From Flavobacterium sp. (GTDB lineage Bacteria > Bacteroidota > Bacteroidia > Flavobacteriales > Flavobacteriaceae), in contig NZ_JAIXSL010000016.1 of assembly GCF_027484705.1 (NCBI RefSeq), forward strand, positions 1-64,000: a stretch of DNA of 64,000 nt, given 5' to 3'. Under the pieces are notes generated by a model that was not told the origin of the DNA, did not search any database, and saw only the letters and a program-made list of their open reading frames with translations. Positions 42,619 to 51,131 of this stretch are shown piece by piece. Positions within the stretch are counted from its first letter, which is position 1. Every line of letters starts with the position of its first letter. The translations under genes and the position numbers were made by a program.

Positions 42619-44202
42619 ATGAATAAATTGTTTTTCCGACTGCTTGTATTGTTGATGAGTTTGTCCTTGATAGGCATCATTCTCGTTCAGGTTTATTGGT
42701 TCAACACTTCGTTTAAGAATAATGAAGAACAGTTCAGGTTTCACGTCAAGCAAGTCATCGGCAATGTCGCTGACAAGCTACAAAAGGAAGAAGCTTTTAG
42801 TTTTATTGACAAATACAAAAAACTAAAAGACAGTATCGGAAAAGAACCTCAGAAAAGCGATTTTCTGGAGTTCGGTTACTATCAGAGAGATTCCCGCACT
42901 AATGAAACCATTATCTATTCCAATAATATTATTTCTGAGGATTACAATATTTCATCTTCGTTCTTTGATAAGAAATCCGACAGTATAAAACTTAAAAACT
43001 TTTCATCCAAAAGGGTTACGGAAGTTTTCAACAACGGCAATATCGATAAATCGGGCATGGATCAAAAAATCACACCCGACATCAAAATCCGTAAAGCTGG
43101 TAAACTTGAAATTCTCGACAATGCGCAGTTTGAAATTTTCTTTAAAGACATCGCAGCCGCAAAACCTTTGCAGGATCGCGTTTCAAAAGAAAAGCTATAC
43201 AAGTTGTTGAAAATCGAACTTGATGAATACGACGTGAAAACGCCTTTTGAGTTCAGTGTATATAGCAACGGCTTAGCAACCAAAATCCAATCGGAGAGTT
43301 TTAAGTTCGATAAAGACAATACGTATTCGATTCCCGTTTTTACGGACAATGAAGGCAACAACAAATACCAGTTGCTCGTAAGTTTTCCACACAAAGAAAA
43401 GTTTTTATTCTCAGAATTGGTAGGAATTACATTGTTGTCGATCATATTCACGTTGGTTATCGTGATTGCTTACACCAGCGCTTTGAATCAGCTGATCCGT
43501 CAACGCCAGATTTCGGAAATCAAAACCGATTTCATCAACAATATGACGCACGAATTCAAAACGCCGATTGCCACGATCAACTTGGCTTTAGATGCGATCA
43601 AGAATCCGAAAGTCATTGATGATAAGGAAAAGATACAACGTTACCTGCAAATGATCCGCGATGAAAACAAACGCATGCACGCGCAAGTTGAAAATGTTCT
43701 AAGGATTTCCAAACTTGAGAAAAAAGAATTGGAAATCACCAAAGAATCCTACAGCATCCACGATATCATCGAAGAAGCTATAGAACATGTCAACCTGATC
43801 ATCGAAGATCGACAAGGAACGATAGAAACGCATTTGGACGCCAACAGAACAACAGTATTGCTCAACGATGTCCATTTTACCAACGTGATTGTAAACGTAC
43901 TGGACAACGCCATTAAATACTCAACCGAACCGCCAAGAATCGATATTTATACTGAAAACATTAAAGATTTCGTTATCATTAAAATAAAAGACCAAGGCGT
44001 CGGAATGAGCAAAGTGGCCCAAAAGAAAATTTTTGAAAAATTCTATCGCGAACATACCGGCGATTTGCACAACGTCAAAGGACACGGACTAGGATTAGCC
44101 TACGTCAAAAGAATTGTAGAAGACCACAACGGTCAGATATTTGTAGAAAGTGAAAAAGGAAAAGGAAGCACATTTATTATTAAATTACCACTAATCAACT
44201 AA
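42619..44202 (+). CDS. Sensor histidine kinase
   Basis: This 527-residue inner-membrane kinase has TM1 at about residues 5-28 and TM2 at about 268-290 (GITLLSIIFTLVIVIAYTSA), flanking a periplasmic sensor domain of about 240 residues with no known fold. The kinase core has the H-box NNMTHEFKTPIATINLALDA, N-box NVIVNVLDNAIKYS, IKIKDQGVGMS (G1), KIFEKFYR (F) and GHGLGLAYVKRI (G2). Start ATG 42619 is chosen over the GTG one codon before. The response regulator follows after 10 bp; the signal is unknown. Confidence 0.93.
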   Translation: MNKLFFRLLVLLMSLSLIGIILVQVYWFNTSFKNNEEQFRFHVKQVIGNVADKLQKEEAFSFIDKYKKLKDSIGKEPQKSDFLEFGYYQRDSRTNETIIYSNNIISEDYNISSSFFDKKSDSIKLKNFSSKRVTEVFNNGNIDKSGMDQKITPDIKIRKAGKLEILDNAQFEIFFKDIAAAKPLQDRVSKEKLYKLLKIELDEYDVKTPFEFSVYSNGLATKIQSESFKFDKDNTYSIPVFTDNEGNNKYQLLVSFPHKEKFLFSELVGITLLSIIFTLVIVIAYTSALNQLIRQRQISEIKTDFINNMTHEFKTPIATINLALDAIKNPKVIDDKEKIQRYLQMIRDENKRMHAQVENVLRISKLEKKELEITKESYSIHDIIEEAIEHVNLIIEDRQGTIETHLDANRTTVLLNDVHFTNVIVNVLDNAIKYSTEPPRIDIYTENIKDFVIIKIKDQGVGMSKVAQKKIFEKFYREHTGDLHNVKGHGLGLAYVKRIVEDHNGQIFVESEKGKGSTFIIKLPLIN

Positions 44203-44212
44203 ACTATAAGCT

Positions 44213-44929
44213 ATGGAAACAGACAACAAAAAAATCCTCTTAGTAGAAGACGACCAGAACTTTGGCGCCATACTAAAGGATTACCTCATGCTCAATGACT
44301 TCGATGTCACGCTCGCCAAGAACGGCATGGAAGGTTTCGAAAAATTCAAAAAAGACACTTACGATCTTTGCATCCTGGATGTTATGATGCCTTATAAAGA
44401 CGGCTATACATTAGCTAAAGAAATCCGCGAGAAAAACAAAGACGTGCCGATTATTTTCTTAACGGCCAAATCGATGAAAGAAGATGTGCTCAAAGGCTAC
44501 AAAGTAGGCGCAGACGATTATCTCAACAAACCTTTCGATTCGGAAGTATTGCTGATGAAAATCAAAGCCATCATCCAACGAAAAGCCAACGATGTCAAAA
44601 CCGATCACGTAAAATTCGAGTTCCAGATTGGGAATTTCCACCTGAACTCAAAATTGCGTTTCCTGACGTTCAAAAACGAGGAACCGATCAAACTCTCGCC
44701 AAAAGAAAACGAATTGCTTAAAATGCTCGCAGTATACGAAAACGATTTGATGCCAAGAGAATTAGCGCTCACTAAAATCTGGAGAGACGATAATTACTTC
44801 ACGTCAAGAAGTATGGACGTTTACATTGCCAAACTCAGAAAATACCTCAAACTCGATGAAGACGTAGAAATACTCAACATCCATGGCGAAGGTTTCCGTT
44901 TGGTAGTCAAAAACAAAATCGCCAGTTAA
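44213..44929 (+). CDS. Response regulator transcription factor (OmpR/PhoB family)
   Basis: This 238-residue partner of the upstream kinase has a receiver domain (residues 1-120) with acidic pair LLVEDDQNF, phospho-acceptor LCILDVMMPYKDG, the Thr in IIFLTAKS and Lys in YLNKPFDSEV. The C-terminal winged helix (about 140-235; LSPKENELLKMLAVYEND, SRSMDVYIAKLRKYL, NIHGEGFRLV) binds direct-repeat DNA sites. It is co-transcribed with the kinase. No obvious target operator is visible nearby. Confidence 0.94.
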   Translation: METDNKKILLVEDDQNFGAILKDYLMLNDFDVTLAKNGMEGFEKFKKDTYDLCILDVMMPYKDGYTLAKEIREKNKDVPIIFLTAKSMKEDVLKGYKVGADDYLNKPFDSEVLLMKIKAIIQRKANDVKTDHVKFEFQIGNFHLNSKLRFLTFKNEEPIKLSPKENELLKMLAVYENDLMPRELALTKIWRDDNYFTSRSMDVYIAKLRKYLKLDEDVEILNIHGEGFRLVVKNKIAS

Positions 44930-44933
44930 AACA

Positions 44934-44963
44934 CAAAGCCCTGAGAAATCGGGGCTTTTTTTA
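44934..44963 (+). terminator. Terminator after the two-component operon
   Basis: AAAGCCC TGAGAAATC GGGGCTTTTTTT forms a stem followed by a T-run. Confidence 0.8.
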
Positions 44964-45050
44964 TGAGAAGCTATTCCGGCTATCATTCCAATCTTTTGCT
45001 TTTTAAAGAAAAAAGCAAAAGGATTTTCCCTTCTATCCGGGCTATGACAT
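44964..45050 (+). repeat. Dispersed hairpin element, copy C
   Basis: GAGAAGCTATTCCGGCTATC, the hairpin CTTTTGCTTTTT / AAAAAAGCAAAAG, then CTATCCGGGCTA. The outer stem is CCGG/CCGG rather than CCCG/CGGG, and the inner stem is also changed on both sides. It directly follows a terminator, as copies B and D do. Confidence 0.85.
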
Positions 45051-45067
45051 TACGTTATCGCAGAACC

Positions 45068-45808
45068 TTATTTAAAATTCAATTCCAAAGCAAATACCGA
45101 TTTAGCATCTTTAGTAATGCTGAAAGTAGTTTTGTTTTTCAGTTGAAATTGGTGAATCTCCACCTTGTCTTTCAACGAAAGTTCCTTAAGGAAATTCATT
45201 TCGAGTGAAACAATTTTCTGCTCCAATATATAATTCTCATCCACCAAATCAAGGCACCATTCTAAATATTTCACGTTATTCACGTGGTTTACAATATCCA
45301 AATCTGACAACATCACTTTACGTTCAAATACCTTTTCTTTTTCTTCCAGAATAGTAATCTTAGAGAACGGAAGCAAAGTAGCCCGATCATACGGATATTT
45401 TTCGCAATGGTCGTGTACTAATGCCATGCCTTCAGGTCGGCGAGTTCTGGTGTTGAAAACCGCCCAGAAGGTTTCTGCTCCAATATATTTCTCACCATTG
45501 ACTGATACTTCCATAGCCCGCACCGAGCGTGAATTCTCAAGCGAGTTGATCCAGGTTTTGATGGTAATTTTATCTTTCCATTTTGGGAGTTTTGCAATTT
45601 CCAACCGCATTCTGCTGAGTACCCAAGCCTGATCGAATTCCTGCATGTCCACAAAGCTAAAACCACCTGATTCCGAATGTGCGGCAGCGGTCAATTGCAA
45701 CAGATTGCACAATTCGGTATAACGCAAATCGCCCTTAGGTGTGCATTGCATAAAATTGATTTCCCAATCCTGAGAATGTATCGACTTAAAATCGGGTGCT
45801 ATGGGCAT
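45068..45808 (-). CDS. Acyl-ACP thioesterase family protein
   Basis: This 246-residue double-hotdog protein matches the acyl-[ACP] thioesterase family (FatA/FatB-like). RYTELCNLLQLTAAAHSESG (residues about 30-49), KITIKTWINSLENSRSVRAM, VFNTRTRRPEG, and the second-domain SDLDIVNHVNNVKYLEWCLD, with Asn/His active-site residues, are diagnostic. It would release free fatty acids from acyl carrier protein. Its start overlaps the miaA stop by 23 bp, so it is translated from the same message. Confidence 0.9.
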   Translation of the reverse strand: MPIAPDFKSIHSQDWEINFMQCTPKGDLRYTELCNLLQLTAAAHSESGGFSFVDMQEFDQAWVLSRMRLEIAKLPKWKDKITIKTWINSLENSRSVRAMEVSVNGEKYIGAETFWAVFNTRTRRPEGMALVHDHCEKYPYDRATLLPFSKITILEEKEKVFERKVMLSDLDIVNHVNNVKYLEWCLDLVDENYILEQKIVSLEMNFLKELSLKDKVEIHQFQLKNKTTFSITKDAKSVFALELNFK

Positions 45809-46724
45809 CTTTTTCGGTTTCTATGTATTGTATGATTTCTTCTGTCTTCACATTGAAATCAAACCATTTGGTGTTTTCTTTTCGTTTGAACCACGTCAGT
45901 TGTCGTTTGGCAAAACGTCGCGTGTTTTTTTTAATTTCTTCAATCGCTTCGGGCAAGGAAATTTTGTTCTCAAAATGATCAAACAATTCCCGATAGCCTA
46001 CGGTTTGCAGCGCATTTAGTTCTTTATGTTGAAATAATGCTTTGGCTTCTTCAAGCAATCCGGCTTCCATCATCAAATCAACGCGTTGGTTGATCCGATT
46101 ATATAAAACGTTTCTTTCCGCTTCCAAACCAATCACAATAGGCGTGAAGCTGCGTTCATTTTGTTTTTGGTTTAAAAACGAAGAATACGGTTTTCCTGTT
46201 CCCAGACAAACTTCTACAAAGCGCATCAGACGTTGAGGATTCTGCAAGGTTTGCGGATTTTCAGCAGATAGTTTTTCGTAATAATCCAGATCGTATTTTT
46301 TCAATTCCTGCTGAAGATAATCTATCCTAAATTCTTGATAGTGTGAATTAACGCTGTCTCGAATTACATTAGGGATTTCAGGAAAATCATCAAAACCTTT
46401 CAGTACGGCATCCACATACAAACCCGAACCGCCAACCAAAATAGCGTAATCATTTTTGGAGAATAATTCGTCAAGTTTAGCAATGGCTTCCTTTTCAAAT
46501 TCGCCTACAGTATAGTTTTTAAATACCGATTGGTTGTGGATGAAATGATGCGGCGCGCCTGCCAATTCTTCTGCTGATGGAACCGCTGTGCCAATAGTCA
46601 TTTCCTGATAGAATTGCCGGCTGTCACACGAAACAATCTCACAACCGAAATGCTTCGCCAACTGAATGCTCAGTGCTGTTTTTCCGATAGCAGTCGGGCC
46701 GACAATGGTAATCAGATATTTCAT
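45786..46724 (-). CDS. miaA: tRNA dimethylallyltransferase
   Basis: MiaA adds a dimethylallyl group to A37 of tRNAs that read UNN codons. The start at 46724 (MKYLITIVGPTAIGKTALSI) gives 312 residues. The ORF-track extension upstream only translates hairpin element F. Motifs are the P-loop (GPTAIGKT), VSCDSRQFYQEMTIGTAVPS, LVGGSGLYVDAVLKG and RRFAKRQLTWFKR. It overlaps the thioesterase gene, with which it forms an operon. Confidence 0.95.
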   Translation of the reverse strand: MKYLITIVGPTAIGKTALSIQLAKHFGCEIVSCDSRQFYQEMTIGTAVPSAEELAGAPHHFIHNQSVFKNYTVGEFEKEAIAKLDELFSKNDYAILVGGSGLYVDAVLKGFDDFPEIPNVIRDSVNSHYQEFRIDYLQQELKKYDLDYYEKLSAENPQTLQNPQRLMRFVEVCLGTGKPYSSFLNQKQNERSFTPIVIGLEAERNVLYNRINQRVDLMMEAGLLEEAKALFQHKELNALQTVGYRELFDHFENKISLPEAIEEIKKNTRRFAKRQLTWFKRKENTKWFDFNVKTEEIIQYIETEKDAHSTRF

Positions 46725-46737
46725 GCAGTGATGAGGT

Positions 46738-46815
46738 TTAGCCCCGATGGCAATGATATCCTTTTGGGCCGGAGTTCGGCGCAAAAGATTTAATGGACAG
46801 CGGGAAACAGCTTCT
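46738..46815 (-). repeat. Dispersed hairpin element, copy F (inverted)
   Basis: Reverse complement: AGAAGCTGTTTCCCGCTGTC, the hairpin CTTTTGCGCCG / CGGCCCAAAAG, then CCATCGGGGCTA. The outer stem is CCCG/CGGG. It fills the gap between miaA and the exonuclease gene and includes the latter's stop codon. Confidence 0.88.
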
Positions 46816-48175
46816 AAAAATACAACAATTTCAAACTTTTACTTCTTCTGATTTGGCTCTGAATAATCGTTCTCGTATCGCGATTGCTCGGCATATGCAC
46901 CAAAATGTTTCTGAGAATTTCGATGTTTCTGATCTGGTAATTCAAATCGTAAAAGGCGTAACCTTTATAGATTCCGTTTTCAATCAAAACTGCTGAACGC
47001 TCATTAATCGTACGTCCGCGATCGGTGAGTACGATGGTTTTGTTGTCAAATAAGTTTTTGTCGATGAATTCCTGCACTCGTAAATTATAAACTTCAGGAG
47101 CAACATTGCCAATACAGGCACCGTCACATTCTTTGATGGTGTATTGAAAACAATGCGTTTTTGTGTCGTAAATCCCATTGAGTTTCTGGCACAATTGGTA
47201 AGCCGCCGAAATTCTGTACAGCGCATTTTTGCCTTCCTGAAAAGTCGTGAACGAAGTGATTTCTTTTTTGCGTCCATCGGCTTTCTGGAGTTTCAAATTG
47301 ATGTAACCGTTCTCGTCTATCTCGTCATACAAAGCCCATTGAAAAATGCTTTTTCTTTGCGAACGGTTGTAAACGGGTTGATTGACTTTGATTTCCTGAC
47401 TTTCTTTTAAGAGCGCGATGAGTTCGCTTCCAGTCTCGTCAAAAGTCACGGCAAACACTTCGAGTTGTATCTTTTTGCATTTGTTTGTCGTTCCGGTAAA
47501 ATGTTGGTTTACACGTTTTTTGATGTTCTTACTTTTACCGATATAGATGATTGATCCGTCTTCGCGATGGATGTAATAAACGCCGGTTCTTGAAGGCAAT
47601 TGATCCACAATATCGAGCAATTTCGGAGCAATGCCTTTCACGACTTCAGATTGCACCAATTCTTTGACGATGGTTTTTTCGACGTCTTTCTCCAACAGCA
47701 TTTTAAACAACTTTACGGTTGCCAATGCGTCGCCGCTCGCACGGTGCCGGTCGGCCATCGGAATCCCTAAAGCGCGAACCAATTTACCAAGACTGTACGA
47801 AGGTTGTTCAGGCATCAGCACTTTTGCAAGTTCTACGGTACAGAGCGTTTTGCATTCAAAATCGTAACCCAAACGGCGGAACTCTGTGCGTAAAATGCGA
47901 TAATCGAACGAAGCGTTGTGCGCCACGATGATACAATCCTGCGTGATTTCGATGATTCGTTTTGCCACTTCGAAAAACTTCGGAGCCGAGCGCAGCATGG
48001 CGTTGTTGATTCCGGTGAGCTTGACCACGAAAGGCTGGATCGGGATTTCAGGATTGACCAGGCTGATGAATTGGTCTACGATCTCATGACCGTCGAATTT
48101 GTAGATGGCGATCTCAGTAATGCCTTCTTCATTATATTGTCCTCCGGTGGTTTCTATGTCGAGTATTGCGTACAA
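46814..48175 (-). CDS. Exonuclease (DnaQ-like) fused to a GIY-YIG nuclease domain
   Basis: This 453-residue fusion has an N-terminal DEDDh exonuclease domain like Pol III epsilon (residues 1-165): AILDIETTGGQYNEEGITEI, IIVAHNASFDYRIL and MADRHRASGDALATVKLF. Then comes a UvrC/Cho-like GIY-YIG domain (about 195-270; LPSRTGVYYIHREDGSIIYI, KSKNIKKRVNQHF). A C-terminal region with DGACIGNVAPEVYN, a Cys-containing UvrC-like segment, completes it. It probably trims or incises damaged DNA. Such fusions are known in several phyla; the exact role is unproven. Confidence 0.9.
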   Translation of the reverse strand: MYAILDIETTGGQYNEEGITEIAIYKFDGHEIVDQFISLVNPEIPIQPFVVKLTGINNAMLRSAPKFFEVAKRIIEITQDCIIVAHNASFDYRILRTEFRRLGYDFECKTLCTVELAKVLMPEQPSYSLGKLVRALGIPMADRHRASGDALATVKLFKMLLEKDVEKTIVKELVQSEVVKGIAPKLLDIVDQLPSRTGVYYIHREDGSIIYIGKSKNIKKRVNQHFTGTTNKCKKIQLEVFAVTFDETGSELIALLKESQEIKVNQPVYNRSQRKSIFQWALYDEIDENGYINLKLQKADGRKKEITSFTTFQEGKNALYRISAAYQLCQKLNGIYDTKTHCFQYTIKECDGACIGNVAPEVYNLRVQEFIDKNLFDNKTIVLTDRGRTINERSAVLIENGIYKGYAFYDLNYQIRNIEILRNILVHMPSNRDTRTIIQSQIRRSKSLKLLYF

Positions 48176-48180
48176 ATTGT

Positions 48181-48241
48181 GTAATCAGTGTTCAGTAAGT
48201 TAGTGTTCAGTTATTGTCATCCCGAGCGCAGTCAAGGGGAA
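48181..48241. repeat. GTGTTCAGT direct repeats and TCATCCCGAGC motif
   Basis: CAGTGTTCAGT and TAGTGTTCAGT occur in tandem, followed by TGTCATCCCGAGCGCAGTCA. The latter is a sequence seen scattered between genes in many Bacteroidota. Only one copy is in this window. Confidence 0.4.
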
Positions 48242-48892
48242 TTATCGTCCGCCAAAGATACTACTTCCGATGCGAACCATCGTACTGCCACATTCGATCG
48301 CTAATTGGTAATCGCCGGACATACCCATCGAAAGTATTTTGAATGATGAATTTTGAATTTTGAATGTATCGAAAATAGTTTTCAAATGTTGGAATTCCTT
48401 TCGGATTTGAGATTGACTTTCGGTAAACGTTGCCATGCCCATCAAGCCAACTACTTTGATGTTGTGTAAATTTTTGAAGGTTTCGGATTGCAGTAATTCG
48501 ATAAGTTCTGCTTCGTTGAGTCCGAATTTGGTTTCTTCTTCAGCGATGTGTATTTGAAGCAAACAATCGATGATTCTGTTGTTTTTGAGTGCTTGTTTGT
48601 TAATTTCTTCGAGCAGTTTCAAACTGTCAACGCCATGAATTAACGAAACAAAAGGCGCCATGAATTTGACTTTGTTCGTCTGCACATGCCCAATCATATG
48701 CCACTCGATATCTTTCGGCATCTGCTCGTACTTCTCGGTCATTTCCTGGATTTTGTTTTCCCCGAAAATGCGTTGTCCGGCCTCATAGGCTTGCATCAGA
48801 TCACTTACTGGTTTGGTTTTGGAAACCGCTACCAGTGTCACTTGCGCAGGCAATGATTGTTTGATTTGTAATAGATTATCTTGTATTGACAT
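48242..48892 (-). CDS. yggS: PLP homeostasis protein, YggS/ProsC family
   Basis: This cytoplasmic protein binds pyridoxal phosphate and buffers vitamin B6 and amino-acid pools. Starting at ATG 48892 (MSIQDNLLQIKQSLPAQVTL) gives 216 residues. The PLP lysine lies in LVAVSKTKPVSDLM. GENKIQEMTEKY, WHMIGHVQTNKVKFM, GLMGMATF and LSMGMSGDYQLAIECGSTMV are the family motifs. Just before LSMGMS is the odd stretch FKIQNSSFKI, encoded by a repetitive AAAATTCAAAATTCATCATT sequence that looks like an intergenic repeat captured in frame. Confidence 0.93.
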   Translation of the reverse strand: MSIQDNLLQIKQSLPAQVTLVAVSKTKPVSDLMQAYEAGQRIFGENKIQEMTEKYEQMPKDIEWHMIGHVQTNKVKFMAPFVSLIHGVDSLKLLEEINKQALKNNRIIDCLLQIHIAEEETKFGLNEAELIELLQSETFKNLHNIKVVGLMGMATFTESQSQIRKEFQHLKTIFDTFKIQNSSFKILSMGMSGDYQLAIECGSTMVRIGSSIFGGR

Positions 48893-48899
48893 GGTTTTG

Positions 48900-50114
48900 C
48901 TATAATTCATAAATCACCAAACCACTGCGGAATTTCGGTTCGATGTAAGTGCTTTTCGGCGGCATGATCAAATCGTTGTCGGCCAAAGCTTTGATTTCAT
49001 TGATGTCTGAAGGGAAAAGGATAAACCCGACTTCAAATTCTTCATCGTCAATTTTTTGTTTCAAATCCTGCAGCGATTGCTTTCCGGAAACGTATTCGAT
49101 GCGTTCGTCGTTGCGTAAATCTACGATGTTTAAAATCGGCAACAGCACTTTATCATATAGGATCTGCGTATCCAAAGCATTCAGAATCGAGTCAAAATGT
49201 TTGTTTTTTAAAGTCAGGCTGTAGAACTGATGGTCAAGATACATTCCGAATTCATGCTTATTTGCCGGTTTGAACGGATGGTCGTCATAACTTTTGATGA
49301 TGAAGTCGTCAGCGAGCTTTTTGATGAAGGCTTCTTTGGACAAACCGTTCAAATCCTTAATGAGCCGATTGAATTCATAAATTTTGACATTGTTCTCGGA
49401 AATTAAATAGCTCAACAGATAATCTTTAGCTTTGTTGTTCGGATCGTCGTTTTCTTCGGCAAGCAATTTAGCGGCTTCACAACGGTGATGGCCGTCAGCG
49501 ATATAAAGATGATCGGTTTTTTTGAAAATATTCTGCAGCCAATTAATTTCTAATTGGTCATCGATTTTCCATAAATAATGCGTTTCCTTTTTGGTCGTCG
49601 AAAATTCAAAATCAGCCAGTTTCTGTGTGCAGTTGAAAATCCAGTTTTCGATCGTTTTGTTATCGGGATAAGACATCAGAACGGGTTCGGTGTTGAATTC
49701 CGAATATTTCATATATTCCTTGAGCAATCGAACCCTGAACGCAATCGTGTCTTCGTGTTTGCGAATGATATTGTTGCGGTATTCTTCGACGGAAGTTCCG
49801 ACGATAATGCCTGTATAAGATTCAGTTTTGGTGATGATTTTATGAATGTAGATCGCAGGTTTATCATCTTTTACCAATATCACTTCGTTTTTGAAATCCT
49901 GGTATTTCTGATGTACCTGACGATAGCGTTTCTCATAAGCAATCGATTGTTGGTTGACAAAAGCCGGTTTCAACACATGCAGGAATGACAACGGATTGAA
50001 ATCGAGTTGCGCCGCGAGTTCCGCATTGACATATTCATCGTAAGAGCGACAGGTCACCAGACACACTTTGTCGCGTGTCGGCCGGACTGCCTGAAAAGGA
50101 ACTATTGTCGCCAT
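48900..50114 (-). CDS. DUF1015 family protein
   Basis: This 404-residue cytoplasmic protein begins VPFQAVRPTRDKVCLVTCRS and has YIADGHHRCEAAKLLAEEN (near residue 207), the hallmark DGHHR motif of DUF1015. The family is related in fold to ParB/sulfiredoxin-like nucleotide-binding proteins and has been suggested to act as a kinase, but no activity is certain. yggS starts 8 bp downstream, so the two are co-transcribed. A TTGATAA array lies directly before its start codon. Confidence 0.88.
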   Translation of the reverse strand: MATIVPFQAVRPTRDKVCLVTCRSYDEYVNAELAAQLDFNPLSFLHVLKPAFVNQQSIAYEKRYRQVHQKYQDFKNEVILVKDDKPAIYIHKIITKTESYTGIIVGTSVEEYRNNIIRKHEDTIAFRVRLLKEYMKYSEFNTEPVLMSYPDNKTIENWIFNCTQKLADFEFSTTKKETHYLWKIDDQLEINWLQNIFKKTDHLYIADGHHRCEAAKLLAEENDDPNNKAKDYLLSYLISENNVKIYEFNRLIKDLNGLSKEAFIKKLADDFIIKSYDDHPFKPANKHEFGMYLDHQFYSLTLKNKHFDSILNALDTQILYDKVLLPILNIVDLRNDERIEYVSGKQSLQDLKQKIDDEEFEVGFILFPSDINEIKALADNDLIMPPKSTYIEPKFRSGLVIYEL

Positions 50115-50121
50115 TTTTTAA

Positions 50122-50198
50122 TTGATAATTGATAATTGATAATTGATAATTTGTTCCGCTACGCTCCACACAATTTGGCTGTGCCTCGGGTGATAATT
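50122..50198. repeat. TTGATAA array (4 copies) plus CGGCTNNGCCTCGGGT-type motif, copy 2
   Basis: Four copies of TTGATAA (50122-50149) are followed by TTCCGCTACGCTCC and ATTTGGCTGTGCCTCGGGTG, then ATAATTGA again. The pairing of heptamers with this motif recurs at 52176-52226. Confidence 0.85.
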
Positions 50199-50224
50199 GA
50201 TGATTTTTGCAATGAATTGCGACG

Positions 50225-51118
50225 TTAATTTTTCTGAAACATTTTGGCGACTTTCTCGGCTTTTTTACTTTCGCTGTAATCGTAAAAACCTTCTCCCGAT
50301 TTCACGCCCAATTTGCCGGCGCGAACCATATTCACGAGCAATGGGCAAGGAGCGTATTTAGGATTTTTGAAACCGTCGTACATTACATGCAGAATCGCCA
50401 GACAAACATCAAGGCCAATAAAATCAGCCAGTTGCAACGGTCCCATTGGATGTGCCATGCCTAATTTCATCACGGTGTCAATTTCATAAACGCCAGCCAC
50501 GCCATTATACAACGTTTCAATCGATTCGTTGATCATCGGCATCAGAATGCGGTTGGCGACAAATCCCGGATAGTCATTGACTTCCACTGGCACTTTTCCT
50601 AATGCGACCGACAAATCCATGATCGTTTTGGTGACTTCATCAGAAGTGTTGTAACCGCGTATGATTTCGACGAGTTTCATAATCGGCACCGGATTCATAA
50701 AGTGCATTCCAATCACGCGTTCCGGATGCGTCACGACTGCACCAATCTGTGTAATCGAAATCGAAGAAGTATTCGTGGCCAGAATCGTATTGTGCGAACA
50801 AGCTTCATTGAGTTGCTTGAAGATATTGAGCTTTAAGTCTACATTTTCAGTCGCAGCTTCGACTACCAAATCAACACCAACGACACCATCTTTGATGTCC
50901 GTGTAAGTGATGATGTTGCCAATGGTTTTGAGTTTGTCGGCTTCGGTAATCGTTCCCTTTGCAACCATTCGGTCAAGGTTTCCGGCGATGGTCGCCATGC
51001 CTTTATCGAGTGATTTTTCTGAAACGTCGATAAGTTTTACGGTAAATCCGCTTTGTGCAAAAGTGTGTGCAATTCCGTTGCCCATGGTTCCGGCTCCGAT
51101 GACAGCTATAGTTTTCAT
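50225..51118 (-). CDS. 3-hydroxybutyryl-CoA dehydrogenase
   Basis: This NAD(P)-dependent enzyme interconverts acetoacetyl-CoA and 3-hydroxybutyryl-CoA. The 297-residue protein has the N-terminal Rossmann motif IGAGTMGNGIAHTFAQSGF, the acidic NAD-ribose region KLIDVSEKSLDKG, TNTSSISIT, and the catalytic HFMNPVPIMKLVEII (His near residue 140). GFVANRILMPMINESI leads the C-terminal dimer domain. It works in beta-oxidation or butyrate-type metabolism. It is 13 bp downstream of the Gfo/Idh gene. Confidence 0.92.
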   Translation of the reverse strand: MKTIAVIGAGTMGNGIAHTFAQSGFTVKLIDVSEKSLDKGMATIAGNLDRMVAKGTITEADKLKTIGNIITYTDIKDGVVGVDLVVEAATENVDLKLNIFKQLNEACSHNTILATNTSSISITQIGAVVTHPERVIGMHFMNPVPIMKLVEIIRGYNTSDEVTKTIMDLSVALGKVPVEVNDYPGFVANRILMPMINESIETLYNGVAGVYEIDTVMKLGMAHPMGPLQLADFIGLDVCLAILHVMYDGFKNPKYAPCPLLVNMVRAGKLGVKSGEGFYDYSESKKAEKVAKMFQKN

Positions 51119-51131
51119 ATATGTGAATTAA

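Noticed and set aside
44963-45208. 81-residue plus-strand ORF after the two-component operon
   Set aside because: It starts in hairpin element C and continues antisense to the thioesterase gene.
46725-46784. N-terminal extension of miaA (MRRTPAQKD...)
   Set aside because: It translates dispersed hairpin element F. The conserved MiaA N-terminus begins at 46724.
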